Source: Allodiplogaster sudhausi
Taxonomy: Eukaryota > Nematoda > Chromadorea > Rhabditida > Diplogasteridae
Direction of reading: 5' to 3'
Assembly (NCBI GenBank): GCA_945643635.1
Contig: CALZFC010000007.1
Span: 496,001 to 560,000 of the forward strand
Length of the DNA stretch: 64,000 nucleotides
Shown: positions 50,194 through 58,746 of the stretch, piece after piece
Position numbering within the stretch: position 1 is the first letter of the stretch
How the letters are laid out: each line of letters begins with the position of its first letter
Program-made: the position numbers and the translations under genes
Notes under the pieces: model-generated
The model's input: the letters and a program-made list of their open reading frames with translations, nothing else
Told to the model about the DNA's origin: nothing
Databases searched by the model: none

Positions 50194-53100
50194 ATGAGCG
50201 ACCTCTACGACGAGGACGACACGCTCAGAGAGCTGAACGACAAGGGAGACGAAGAGCTGGACGAGCGCGGGCTTCTCGGAGACGGTGTCGACAAGACCGC
50301 GCAGCCAGGAGAAGGCGGAGACGGAGATGTGGCCAACTTCGAAGAGGTGCGCGCGAGCGAAGACATCGCGCAGCACACGGTACATGGCACATCCACACCC
50401 AGCGAGCTAGCATCCATGGGAATCAATCTGAGGAAGCCAAACATAACTAAGGCGAAAATCTACACAGCATGGAAGGAAAAGTATACAGCAGACATGGAAG
50501 CAGCACAGAAGGAAATAGCCAACAAAGAAGGAGAGATGGCTAGAATGCAAGCAGAATTGGAAGAACTGAGACAACTAAAGGAAAGTAGACTCCACAACTC
50601 ATCCTTTGACTGTTCTCAGGCTCCGACGGCGACGGGCTCGGCACTGGAAATGGTGAATGGCAGAGCGAGCAGGGACGAGCAGAACCGTCCCCCGGCACAG
50701 GTGAACAACCAGCCCTCAGCTTTCGCACCGAGAAGAGGGAATAATCCAAGTTCTGCTCTTCAGCGAGTACAGTCGCTGCAAAGCGCCGAGCGAATCGCCC
50801 CTCCCCCTCCTCCGCCAGGACACCCACCGGCGAATCGGAAGCTGCCCTCTCCGTACAACCAGCCCACCCAGCAGTACCCTCCCGACGCCATTTCGTCGGC
50901 AATCGCCGCGGCAGGTTGGCAACGAGAAAGAGAGCGGAGTGGAGGAGAAGAAGAGTGGAGAAGGGCAGAGCACGAGTACAGAGAGAGAAGCTCAAGCCAA
51001 TTCCCTTCTTCCTTGCAGCAGGAGGAAAGGAGGCGATCTACCACGCATCCCTACGTCGACAACTCGGCATCCTCCCCACTGCCAGCCGGTACGGAATTGA
51101 TTTTACAATTCATGAGGGAGGACCGAGAGAGAGAGAGAGTGATGATGCGAGAGATGCTGGCGGGTTTAGCGATGGACTCTCTTCCCCCCTTTACTGGTAG
51201 AGGGGATTTCCGCGCTTTCATCGAGAAGTTCAAGGTAAAATATGGCCGCTTGCTGACCATTGACCAGTGCGCGAATCAGTTGGTCGTTCTTCTGGAAGGC
51301 GAGGCCAGGAAAGCTTACGACGTTCTCCCTGACGATGTCAAGCGCGCGGGCTTTTACGAAGTAGTGCATGCGTTGGAGAAGAGATTCCACGGCGACCCTT
51401 CCCTGTCCGCATTCGAGGCTGACCAGAAGCTGAGACAGCTGAAGAAGAGGGCCGGCCAATCAGTTGCAGACTTTTGCCTAGAGTTAGAGTCCGTTAGTAA
51501 AAAGGCTTTCCCCGACGCGACGGAAGAAGTGCTGGCCATACTGCGTCGATCCGGGTTGTTGAGCGGAATCGAGAGTATTCAGTATAGGAGGGCGATGATG
51601 ACCAAGATGGATGAGGACGCCTCTGCTGACTACGAAGCACTCAAGCGCGAGGCCTTGAGACTGGAGAACCTGGAGAAGAGAGAGGCGGCATTGAACAGCA
51701 GCGATAGAGCGAACGCGCAGGAATCACAGCGGATGCCTAGAACCGCAGCGAATCAGCATGCTTTTCCCTCGCACTCCCGGCCACCCTTCTCTCAGAACAA
51801 TTCGCGCGCTCCTTTCAAGAAGAACAACCATCCGCACCACAACCAGCAGCCTGCGCAGTATCCGAACAGTCAGCAAGCCAGTTTCGGGCAGCAGCAAGGA
51901 GGCAGTTTCCCCTCGCAAGACGTGAGGAGGTCAGCACCGACTGGCCCTCCCCAGCAGCAAGGGCAGTCAAGGCAGCAGGGTGGCGGACCACCACAACGAG
52001 CTGCAAGGAAAGTGGCAGCAGCGAAAAAGCGGAAGAATGGAAAGAAGCGTGCGAAGGATGGCTCACCAGCGAGTTCTATGGAAGACTTAGCAGAGAGGAC
52101 TGAGACCGAACTCGAGGAGAGGCCGCTATTCAGGGGCCAGTCATGGCGTGCTTGCGTGACGCTGAACGGGGTAGACACGGTGGCCACGATCGATAGCGGG
52201 TCGGAAGTCACCATTGTGACAGAGAAGGCATTGCAACGAGTGGAGAAGCTGTCGGGACAGTTGGTGAAGCGATGGAAGCCTCAAGCGGTGATAAGGGATG
52301 CATCCAGCAACACCATGAACCTGAATGAAGCTGCGACTCTCTCTCTTAAGATGCCTTTTACGGAAGCAATGGAGATCGGCGTCTACGTGACGGCGAATGA
52401 GCAAGCAGACGAGTTGCTGCTTGGACAGAACGCGCGCGTGGCGTGGGAAACGTGGTGGAAGGTGACAGGAGACCATTCATCAGAGCCAGCGAGAGTGAAT
52501 AAGCGGGTAGTTGTAGCGCCTTACAGTGTCGCGCGTCTTTCGCTTCATCCCCCTCACGACTCTTCGGTGTCCATTTTTTTGTCTTCGGTAGACGGAGTCG
52601 AGTCCACGTTGGTATCTCCTGAGTGCGAAGTCGCAGTGAAGAACGAGTCGGACTCTCCGCGACTCTTTCAGCCTGAAGATGAAGTAGGAGTTTGGGAGTC
52701 GACTGCTTGGAAACCGGTGGAGGCTGCAGAGGGAGAAACAGCTGTTCCGGAGCATCGAGAAGCCATTGTTCTTGCGCGCGTAGAAGAGAATGGTAGAATC
52801 GAGTCTGTTCCCTGTCGCTCTCTCATCTCTGACTACGCGGATGTCTTTGCATTGAATGAAGCGGAGCTTGGTCGAACCGATTTAGTCGAGCACGAGATCG
52901 ATGTCGGTAACCACCCGCCAATCAGACAGAAGCAGCGCCCAGTACCCATCGGCTTAAGGCAGAAAGTGACGGAGCAGCTGCAGAACATGGAGGATAACGG
53001 CATCATTCGGCCGAGTTCCTCGCCCTGGGCATCTCCACTGGTGCTCGTGAGAAAGAAGGACGGGAGTCTTCGCCTCTGCGTAGATTATCGCCGTCTGAAT

Positions 53101-56100
53101 TTGATATGCGTGAAGGATGCACATCCGCTGCCCTCCTCTGAGATCGCACTCCAGAATCTCAAAGGAAAGAGTCTCTTCACGACTCTTGACATGCAGTCGG
53201 GCTATTGGCAAGTCCGTCTCTCAGAAGACGCAGCTCAGAAGTCAGCCTTCACAGCGCTCGACAGATTGTATGAGTTCAAGGTGCTTCCGTTTGGCTTGGC
53301 CACCAGCCCAGCAGTCTTTCAGCGGTTGATGCATGAAGTCTTAAAGGATGTTCTCGGAGACAAGTGCATGGTGTATTTGGACGACATCATGATTGCCACG
53401 ACCACTGAAGCAGAGCACGCAGAAGTCCTCTCGCGAGTCCTTGCCGCATTTCGGAGACACGGACTGCGCCTGAATGCGAAGAAGTGTCGCATTGCGCAGC
53501 GAGTTGTCCCCTTCCTCGGCCACATTATTGACAGTGGAGGTATCCATGTCAACCAGGAGAAGGTGAGAGCGATAGCAGAGTACCCGGCACCTCAGAATGT
53601 CAAGGAGTTGCGCACTTTCCTTGGCATGGCCGGCTACTATCGCAAGTTCATTCGGAACTATTCGAAGAGAGCACACCCGCTCTCGCAACTGACTTCCACT
53701 AAGGTGAAGTGGAAATGGGAGAGTAGCGAGCAGGCGGCGTTCGAGGACATCAAGCAGGCCCTCATGACGACTCCGGTATTGGCTCAGCCGGATGTCGAGC
53801 GCGCGATGACGGGAGAGCGACCATTTTATCTGTACACAGATGCGAGCAAGCAGGCCATTGGCGCTGTCCTAGCACAAGAAGATGACGATGGCGCTTTGCA
53901 CCCAATTTTCTTTGCGAGCCGACCCTGCTCTTCAGCAGAACGCAATTATCACATCACGGACGCAGAGGCGTTGGCAGTGATGTTCGGACTGAAACGCTTT
54001 AAGCAGTTCTGCTCTGGCACCAAGGTGGTGATAAGGACGGATCACCAGCCTTTGTGCGCGCTCTTCAAGGAGGTGAAGATCTCGCCAAGAGTGATGAGAT
54101 GGTCGGTCGAGCTGCAGGAGTTCGACGTCCACATCCAATATGTGAAGGGATCTGCCAATGTCGTGGCAGACGCCCTGAGTCGCGGAGCAGTTTCCGCGAA
54201 GGCTCACGATGATGACGACACACCAGAAATCATTCGAGTGGTTAACCGAGTTGTTATTGAACACGACGAGTCGAAGTGGCAAGCAGCGCTGCAGAATGAC
54301 GAGTACGGTAGGCAATTATTAGAGGCAGTCAGAGCAGCTGAGGAGAAGCGAGTGAGGAAGGGTGGAGCACTTTGGAGTGAGCAGAATGGGATTCTCATGG
54401 CGCAGACGAACAAGGGAGGATGGCGACGCTATGTACCAGAATCGTTGCGCGCGCAGATAATTCGCGAGCAGCATGATGGGAAACTCGCTGGCCATTTCGC
54501 AGTCGAGAAAATGCTGAGTAGAATGAGCTCCCTCTTCTGGATAGGAATTCGGCGCGATGTAAAGGAGTACATCCAGAAATGCCCGAAGTGCGCCGCTTTC
54601 AACCCATCCACCATTCTCACTCCTCCTCTGAAGCCAATTCTCGCCACGGAGCCATTCCAGCTCGTTGGAATTGATGTGCTCGAAATCGGTAATTCCAGCC
54701 GCGGAAACCGATATGTCTTGACTATTGTGGACCACTTCACCAAATTTGGTGCCGCTTATGCGATGAAGGACAAGAGCGCGCGAACAGTGGCACGGAAGTT
54801 CGTTCGGCATTGGGTGGCCGAGAACGGCAGACTTCCAGAAGCGGTGTTGAGCGACCAAGGGCTGGAATTCACCAGCAAACTGACAGAAGAACTCTTTGCC
54901 TTGCTCGAAGTAGAGCATCCGACAACTAAAGGTTACTGTTCGCGAGAGAACGGAGCATGCGAAAGGCTGAACAGGACGTTGCTCGAGATGCTGCGGAAGA
55001 AATGCGAGTCCCCGCAGGAGTGGGACGAAGTACTCCCCTTTGCAGTCTACGCATATAATGCAAGCATTCACAGCAGCATTGGCGAATCGCCCTTCTTCGC
55101 AGTCCACGGTAGAGACACCAGACCACTAGGTCCTCGCTTGGCAGCCACTCGCAATGCTCCTTATGCTGATGTCACGGACTACAAGCACAACTTGGTAGCC
55201 GGGTTGAAGATAGCGCATGAGAGAATTCGCGAGACAGCGCAGCAAGCAGCAAGCCAAATGAAGGAACACTACGATAAGGCACATAAGGTCGATTCGCGTA
55301 GTTTTCCTGTCCCGGGAGACCTCGTTTACATGCGAGTACCCTCTGCCAGGGCCGGAGCGGACATTCCTAAGTTGGAGAACGAATGGACTGGGCCTTACCG
55401 TGTTGTGAGTGTGTCTTCTAATTCCGCAGTCATAAGAGCAATCTGGGGAAAGAGTGAGAGAGTAGTCCAGTTTGACTTGCTACGTGTCCTTCCCAAAGAA
55501 ATGCCAGAAACCACACAGATGACCACCAGGAGAAATCGCAAAGAGTGGCGTGACCGCGTAGTACGGAGAATAAGTTCTGCCACTTACAGATCTGCTGACC
55601 CGGACGCTGGCTGCACTCAATGCACAAAGGAAGAACTGATCATCTACGGAGACGCTGTTCCAGGCTGCCCGCGGAAGATTAAACAGCAGCAAGTGATCTC
55701 CCTGCGAAAGGTCGCGATTCTGCACTTCGTCATGAGTGTGGAGAAAGAAGAATCCGTAATCGTCAGCCGATGGGACCGAGGAGAAGTGGAGCCAACGGCA
55801 GAGAATTGGGACTTGGCTCTCCGTCAGACGTGTCTCCATCAGCAGCGACTTTGGGAGGCAGCGAATCCGGAGGAGTCCTCGTTCCCTCCGGCTCTGCGCT
55901 CTTCCCTTCGCAAGTGGCAGCGGAAGCTCAGGGGAGAAGCAGGTGAGGAGCACAAGGAAACGATCTTCCCGACGATTGCCACATGGCAAGTCCTCTACTA
56001 TGCACCGATCTCGCTCTTCGACATCACGGACGTGGTGACGGCGCACCGAATCCGGATCGACGCGTTGGAGGCGATGGAGATGGTGAAGGAAGTGAAGAGG

Positions 56101-56844
56101 CTGATCGTGTTCCTCCCTCCGTCCACTCTCGAGGACATGAATACGAACGCCAAACAGTTAGCGTCCAATCTGGAGAGACTCGCACAGAAACTCGAACACC
56201 CCGAGTTCCTTGTCGTGTCAGCATCGCCTCCCGAATACACAACGACAGCAGCAGAGATGGACTTTATCGACAACTACCTCACGGAGCTCCACACCAAGCT
56301 GCACACGTCCGTGATCATCACCTCCCTGGCAAGAGTGAACGGAATCTATCCCACTTTTATGGCAGCGGGATTCTGCAAGGAAGGCGAGCCCCTGCCAGTT
56401 GCTTCAGTCAACACATTTGTTGACATGATGGAGCGGACGGTGCCCAAGTGTGGTACGCAACCGTATCGTCAGCTCTGCCAGGGCTTGAAAAGCCGCCTGC
56501 CCGTGACGAAGAAGCGCCCGCAGTATCGACACCACACTCGACCGCCGACCACTCAACCTTCACCGAAGAGACACCGCCAGCCACTTACTGAGATAAGCCC
56601 GAACAAGAAGAAGAGAGACGATAAAGGAGCGAGCAACAGCCGCAGTTACAGCCGAGCCGACCAGCGCGACGACACCTCCAGCGCGAGCCACAGCCAGACA
56701 CGCCACTCCGCCCCGAGTTCCAGTCACACCGAGACGCGCCGCAGCCACACCACCGCTCACGAACTGCCGCCCCTCAAGTGCTACCGTTGCGGCAGACTCG
56801 GCCACAAGGCCACCGCTTGCCTTACCCACATCCCACGCAAGTGA
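50194..56844 (+). CDS. Gag-Pol polyprotein in one frame, C-terminal zinc knuckle
   Basis: The ATG at 50194 opens 2216 residues with no stop or frameshift between gag and pol. Parts: acidic start; coiled coil (about 95-135); Pro/Gln/Arg region; retrotransposon Gag core (about 327-500, from MDSLPPFTGRGDFRAFIEKF); basic Gln-rich region; protease with DSGS at D667; reverse transcriptase with YLDD at 1061-1064; RNase H from about 1210 (D1216); integrase with the H1427/H1434/C1463/C1466 zinc finger and catalytic D1494, D1554, E1590 (exact D-35-E spacing); GPY module (WTGPYRVV, about 1730); a roughly 430-residue extension of no family I recognise; a basic Ser/Arg/His tail; and a CCHC knuckle C2196, C2199, H2204, C2209. 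Gag itself lacks a CCHC knuckle. All catalytic residues are present, so the element may be active. Its enzymes copy genomic RNA to DNA and integrate it. Confidence 0.95.
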   Translation: MSDLYDEDDTLRELNDKGDEELDERGLLGDGVDKTAQPGEGGDGDVANFEEVRASEDIAQHTVHGTSTPSELASMGINLRKPNITKAKIYTAWKEKYTADMEAAQKEIANKEGEMARMQAELEELRQLKESRLHNSSFDCSQAPTATGSALEMVNGRASRDEQNRPPAQVNNQPSAFAPRRGNNPSSALQRVQSLQSAERIAPPPPPPGHPPANRKLPSPYNQPTQQYPPDAISSAIAAAGWQRERERSGGEEEWRRAEHEYRERSSSQFPSSLQQEERRRSTTHPYVDNSASSPLPAGTELILQFMREDRERERVMMREMLAGLAMDSLPPFTGRGDFRAFIEKFKVKYGRLLTIDQCANQLVVLLEGEARKAYDVLPDDVKRAGFYEVVHALEKRFHGDPSLSAFEADQKLRQLKKRAGQSVADFCLELESVSKKAFPDATEEVLAILRRSGLLSGIESIQYRRAMMTKMDEDASADYEALKREALRLENLEKREAALNSSDRANAQESQRMPRTAANQHAFPSHSRPPFSQNNSRAPFKKNNHPHHNQQPAQYPNSQQASFGQQQGGSFPSQDVRRSAPTGPPQQQGQSRQQGGGPPQRAARKVAAAKKRKNGKKRAKDGSPASSMEDLAERTETELEERPLFRGQSWRACVTLNGVDTVATIDSGSEVTIVTEKALQRVEKLSGQLVKRWKPQAVIRDASSNTMNLNEAATLSLKMPFTEAMEIGVYVTANEQADELLLGQNARVAWETWWKVTGDHSSEPARVNKRVVVAPYSVARLSLHPPHDSSVSIFLSSVDGVESTLVSPECEVAVKNESDSPRLFQPEDEVGVWESTAWKPVEAAEGETAVPEHREAIVLARVEENGRIESVPCRSLISDYADVFALNEAELGRTDLVEHEIDVGNHPPIRQKQRPVPIGLRQKVTEQLQNMEDNGIIRPSSSPWASPLVLVRKKDGSLRLCVDYRRLNLICVKDAHPLPSSEIALQNLKGKSLFTTLDMQSGYWQVRLSEDAAQKSAFTALDRLYEFKVLPFGLATSPAVFQRLMHEVLKDVLGDKCMVYLDDIMIATTTEAEHAEVLSRVLAAFRRHGLRLNAKKCRIAQRVVPFLGHIIDSGGIHVNQEKVRAIAEYPAPQNVKELRTFLGMAGYYRKFIRNYSKRAHPLSQLTSTKVKWKWESSEQAAFEDIKQALMTTPVLAQPDVERAMTGERPFYLYTDASKQAIGAVLAQEDDDGALHPIFFASRPCSSAERNYHITDAEALAVMFGLKRFKQFCSGTKVVIRTDHQPLCALFKEVKISPRVMRWSVELQEFDVHIQYVKGSANVVADALSRGAVSAKAHDDDDTPEIIRVVNRVVIEHDESKWQAALQNDEYGRQLLEAVRAAEEKRVRKGGALWSEQNGILMAQTNKGGWRRYVPESLRAQIIREQHDGKLAGHFAVEKMLSRMSSLFWIGIRRDVKEYIQKCPKCAAFNPSTILTPPLKPILATEPFQLVGIDVLEIGNSSRGNRYVLTIVDHFTKFGAAYAMKDKSARTVARKFVRHWVAENGRLPEAVLSDQGLEFTSKLTEELFALLEVEHPTTKGYCSRENGACERLNRTLLEMLRKKCESPQEWDEVLPFAVYAYNASIHSSIGESPFFAVHGRDTRPLGPRLAATRNAPYADVTDYKHNLVAGLKIAHERIRETAQQAASQMKEHYDKAHKVDSRSFPVPGDLVYMRVPSARAGADIPKLENEWTGPYRVVSVSSNSAVIRAIWGKSERVVQFDLLRVLPKEMPETTQMTTRRNRKEWRDRVVRRISSATYRSADPDAGCTQCTKEELIIYGDAVPGCPRKIKQQQVISLRKVAILHFVMSVEKEESVIVSRWDRGEVEPTAENWDLALRQTCLHQQRLWEAANPEESSFPPALRSSLRKWQRKLRGEAGEEHKETIFPTIATWQVLYYAPISLFDITDVVTAHRIRIDALEAMEMVKEVKRLIVFLPPSTLEDMNTNAKQLASNLERLAQKLEHPEFLVVSASPPEYTTTAAEMDFIDNYLTELHTKLHTSVIITSLARVNGIYPTFMAAGFCKEGEPLPVASVNTFVDMMERTVPKCGTQPYRQLCQGLKSRLPVTKKRPQYRHHTRPPTTQPSPKRHRQPLTEISPNKKKRDDKGASNSRSYSRADQRDDTSSASHSQTRHSAPSSSHTETRRSHTTAHELPPLKCYRCGRLGHKATACLTHIPRK
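56779..56820 (+). other. CCHC zinc knuckle at polyprotein C-terminus
   Basis: The codons read CYRCGRLGHKATAC, an exact CX2CX4HX4C retroviral-type knuckle, seven residues before the stop. It follows a Ser/Arg/His-rich basic tail like a nucleocapsid. In most Ty3/gypsy elements this knuckle is the end of Gag, ahead of protease. Confidence 0.95.
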
Positions 56845-57050
56845 AGCCTCGTCCATATCCCACCCCCTCTCCTTTCCCCTACTTGTGAAAGCAGGATGTT
56901 CTATTCTTGCTTCCTTTTTTTTTATTATTCTCAGTATTCATTCCCTTAGCCCTATTCTGAGCAATGCCAGTTTTGTGCCTATATTACTTATCTCCATCAT
57001 ATCTTTTTCTCTGCCTGGCTGTCGGGGCGCCAGCACGGGGGCCCCGGGGA

Positions 57051-57653
57051 TGTCGTGTACTCCCCCCACTCGCTACACGGACCGTAATTTAGACAGAAGC
57101 CATCTACCGCACTTCCTACAGTAACACGCACTATTATATTTGAATCCGGAGCAATGCTCAATATTGTAGTCTGTTGCCTCGTTTCCCGCCCGATTCTCGG
57201 GCAGTATATAAGCCCCGGTCAGCTCGGCCGCGCGCTCTTCTTTTTGTTTTTCTTGATTACTCCCGCTCCCCCTCTCATTCTCTCTCGTCCCGTGTTGAGC
57301 ACTAAGGCTCTTGTTCTTTGATTCGTTTTGTTGATGAATTGAAGCGAGCTGATAAACTTGTCAACTCAACTCGCTGTTCTTCCACGTCGTCTCCACTCAG
57401 CGTCCGAATCGCTGGGACCTAGAAGGGTCCGTACCTGAAGGGCGCGCAGCTCTTCTGTTGTGAACCTTGTGTGCCCGAGTGCCCAAGGACTCCTGCTTGG
57501 CAGGAGGACCCGCTTTTGAGCGGAACCTCCCTTATCTCCGGAGGTGACCCGATCACTGACGCGAGAGCGCGTGATCGTGGTGTCAGATACCTTTTTGTAA
57601 AGGGTAATCTATCGCCGATTTTTCATTTCGTGGCAGCGTGGCAAGCCATTACA
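57051..57653 (+). repeat. 3' LTR
   Basis: A 603-bp copy of the 5' LTR with one visible difference. It is preceded by a G/C-rich stretch (ACGGGGGCCCCGGGGA) rather than a clean polypurine tract; only the last few bases are purine. Confidence 0.95.
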
Positions 57654-58100
57654 AGATTACGTGCAAGCAAGGCGAGTTCCGCTAAACGTAGTTCAAAAGG
57701 TTACAGTAAATGAAGATGCAAAACTCGTTATGGAATGCGGGATTTCAATGAGAGCATGACGATGCATGAAATCGAAGCTGATAGAGATGAAACGTGACTT
57801 TCTCGCCCCCACTCACAGAGTTCACAAACGGATGCTAGAGATTGCTTCGGCAAACGACTACATCTATTCAACAGTTGCGCTCGAAAGAAAGACGTGGGGG
57901 TAATGCAGATGACTGATGTGTGCGCTAGCCTTCAACATCGAGCACAATATCTGTGCGAAAGGGGCATACTGGAATTGGTTGGAAAATTTGGAGGTTACCT
58001 TCGATTATGTGTTCTCTCTATATTTCTTGTGCGCTTTGAGAGAGTCTATTTATCACTTTATTTTGCATTCTTCAACAATAGTCTTTTGGGATTTTAAATA
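57654..58100 (+). pseudogene. transposon-like gene copy B, 3' part
   Basis: Starts with the AGAT duplication and continues copy B: DYVQARRVP, then VNEDAKLVMECGISMRA, a stop, MKRDFLAPTHRVHKRMLEI, and VMQMTDVCASLQHRAQYLCE. Each block matches copy A in order. Stops and a frame change show it is degenerate. It fades into AT-rich sequence near 58090 without the DKGG core. Confidence 0.75.
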
Positions 58101-58127
58101 AATTTGCTAGAATGTAATTTTATTAGA

Positions 58128-58714
58128 ATGGCAGACTCGTCTGGAGTGTACCATCGGAGTGGGGTTAGGAGAGTGAGGAGTGAAAGGGGGCAGCCAAGTG
58201 CGCCTAAGAGGCAGCCATGTGCGCCGTTACGGCAGCCAACAGTGCCACGTGTTCCTGGAAGTTTTGAATTGGCACAGATTAATGCCCGAAATCAGATTGA
58301 AAGCCTGGAAGCTCGAATTCGAGAACTCTCCCAGAGGAATCGTGAGTCATCTTTGATTCATAAGGCGGATCAATTGAAAATGAATGCACTTTCTGGTCGC
58401 TTTCTAAAACCCATTGCTGACCTGTAGAAATCTCAGTTGCGCAGAAGGATCAAATTCCTTGCATCTCTTCTAATCAGATCTATTTCTGGAGAGAAAGCTT
58501 CAAGTTGCAGCGCCAACGAAACTCGCAAGCTCATGCGAGTGCTGTTCTCAGAAATGCATAGAAAAAGTATAGCTTCTTTGGCCTTTTGACCGCGAAGGCA
58601 CAACTATGTCTCGCGAAGAAATACAAACCGAGCTGGAGATCAGTTGCTGCCGTGAGCACCTTGGTGAGAAAGTTCGGCGGGGACGCTCCAACAGCGCATA
58701 GTCTTCGTGCTAGC

Positions 58715-58746
<32 letters not shown>

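Larger units (their letters stand above)
49274..57653 (+). mobile_element. complete Ty3/gypsy-class LTR retrotransposon, nested insertion
   Basis: The 8,380-bp element is bounded by two 603-bp LTRs beginning TGTCGTG and ending CATTACA. AGAT is present on both sides (49270-49273 and 57654-57657) as a 4-bp target-site duplication. Bringing the flanks together continues the copy B coding sequence (ILSD then YVQA), so the insertion point is exact. A tRNA-type primer site starts TGG directly after the 5' LTR. The internal part holds a single long Gag-Pol frame with order protease, reverse transcriptase, RNase H, integrase, which is typical of Ty3/gypsy (Metaviridae). No env-like frame is seen. The two LTRs differ at one visible position (G at 49410 against A at 57187), so insertion was recent. 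Confidence 0.95.

Noticed and set aside
54319..55107. 262-residue minus-strand frame
   Set aside because: It is the antisense of the integrase region of the Gag-Pol frame; GC-rich coding DNA often leaves such shadows.
50194..56844. An env-like gene in the C-terminal extension of the retroelement
   Set aside because: The extension has no signal peptide or membrane segment and is fused in frame to integrase, so it is not an envelope protein.
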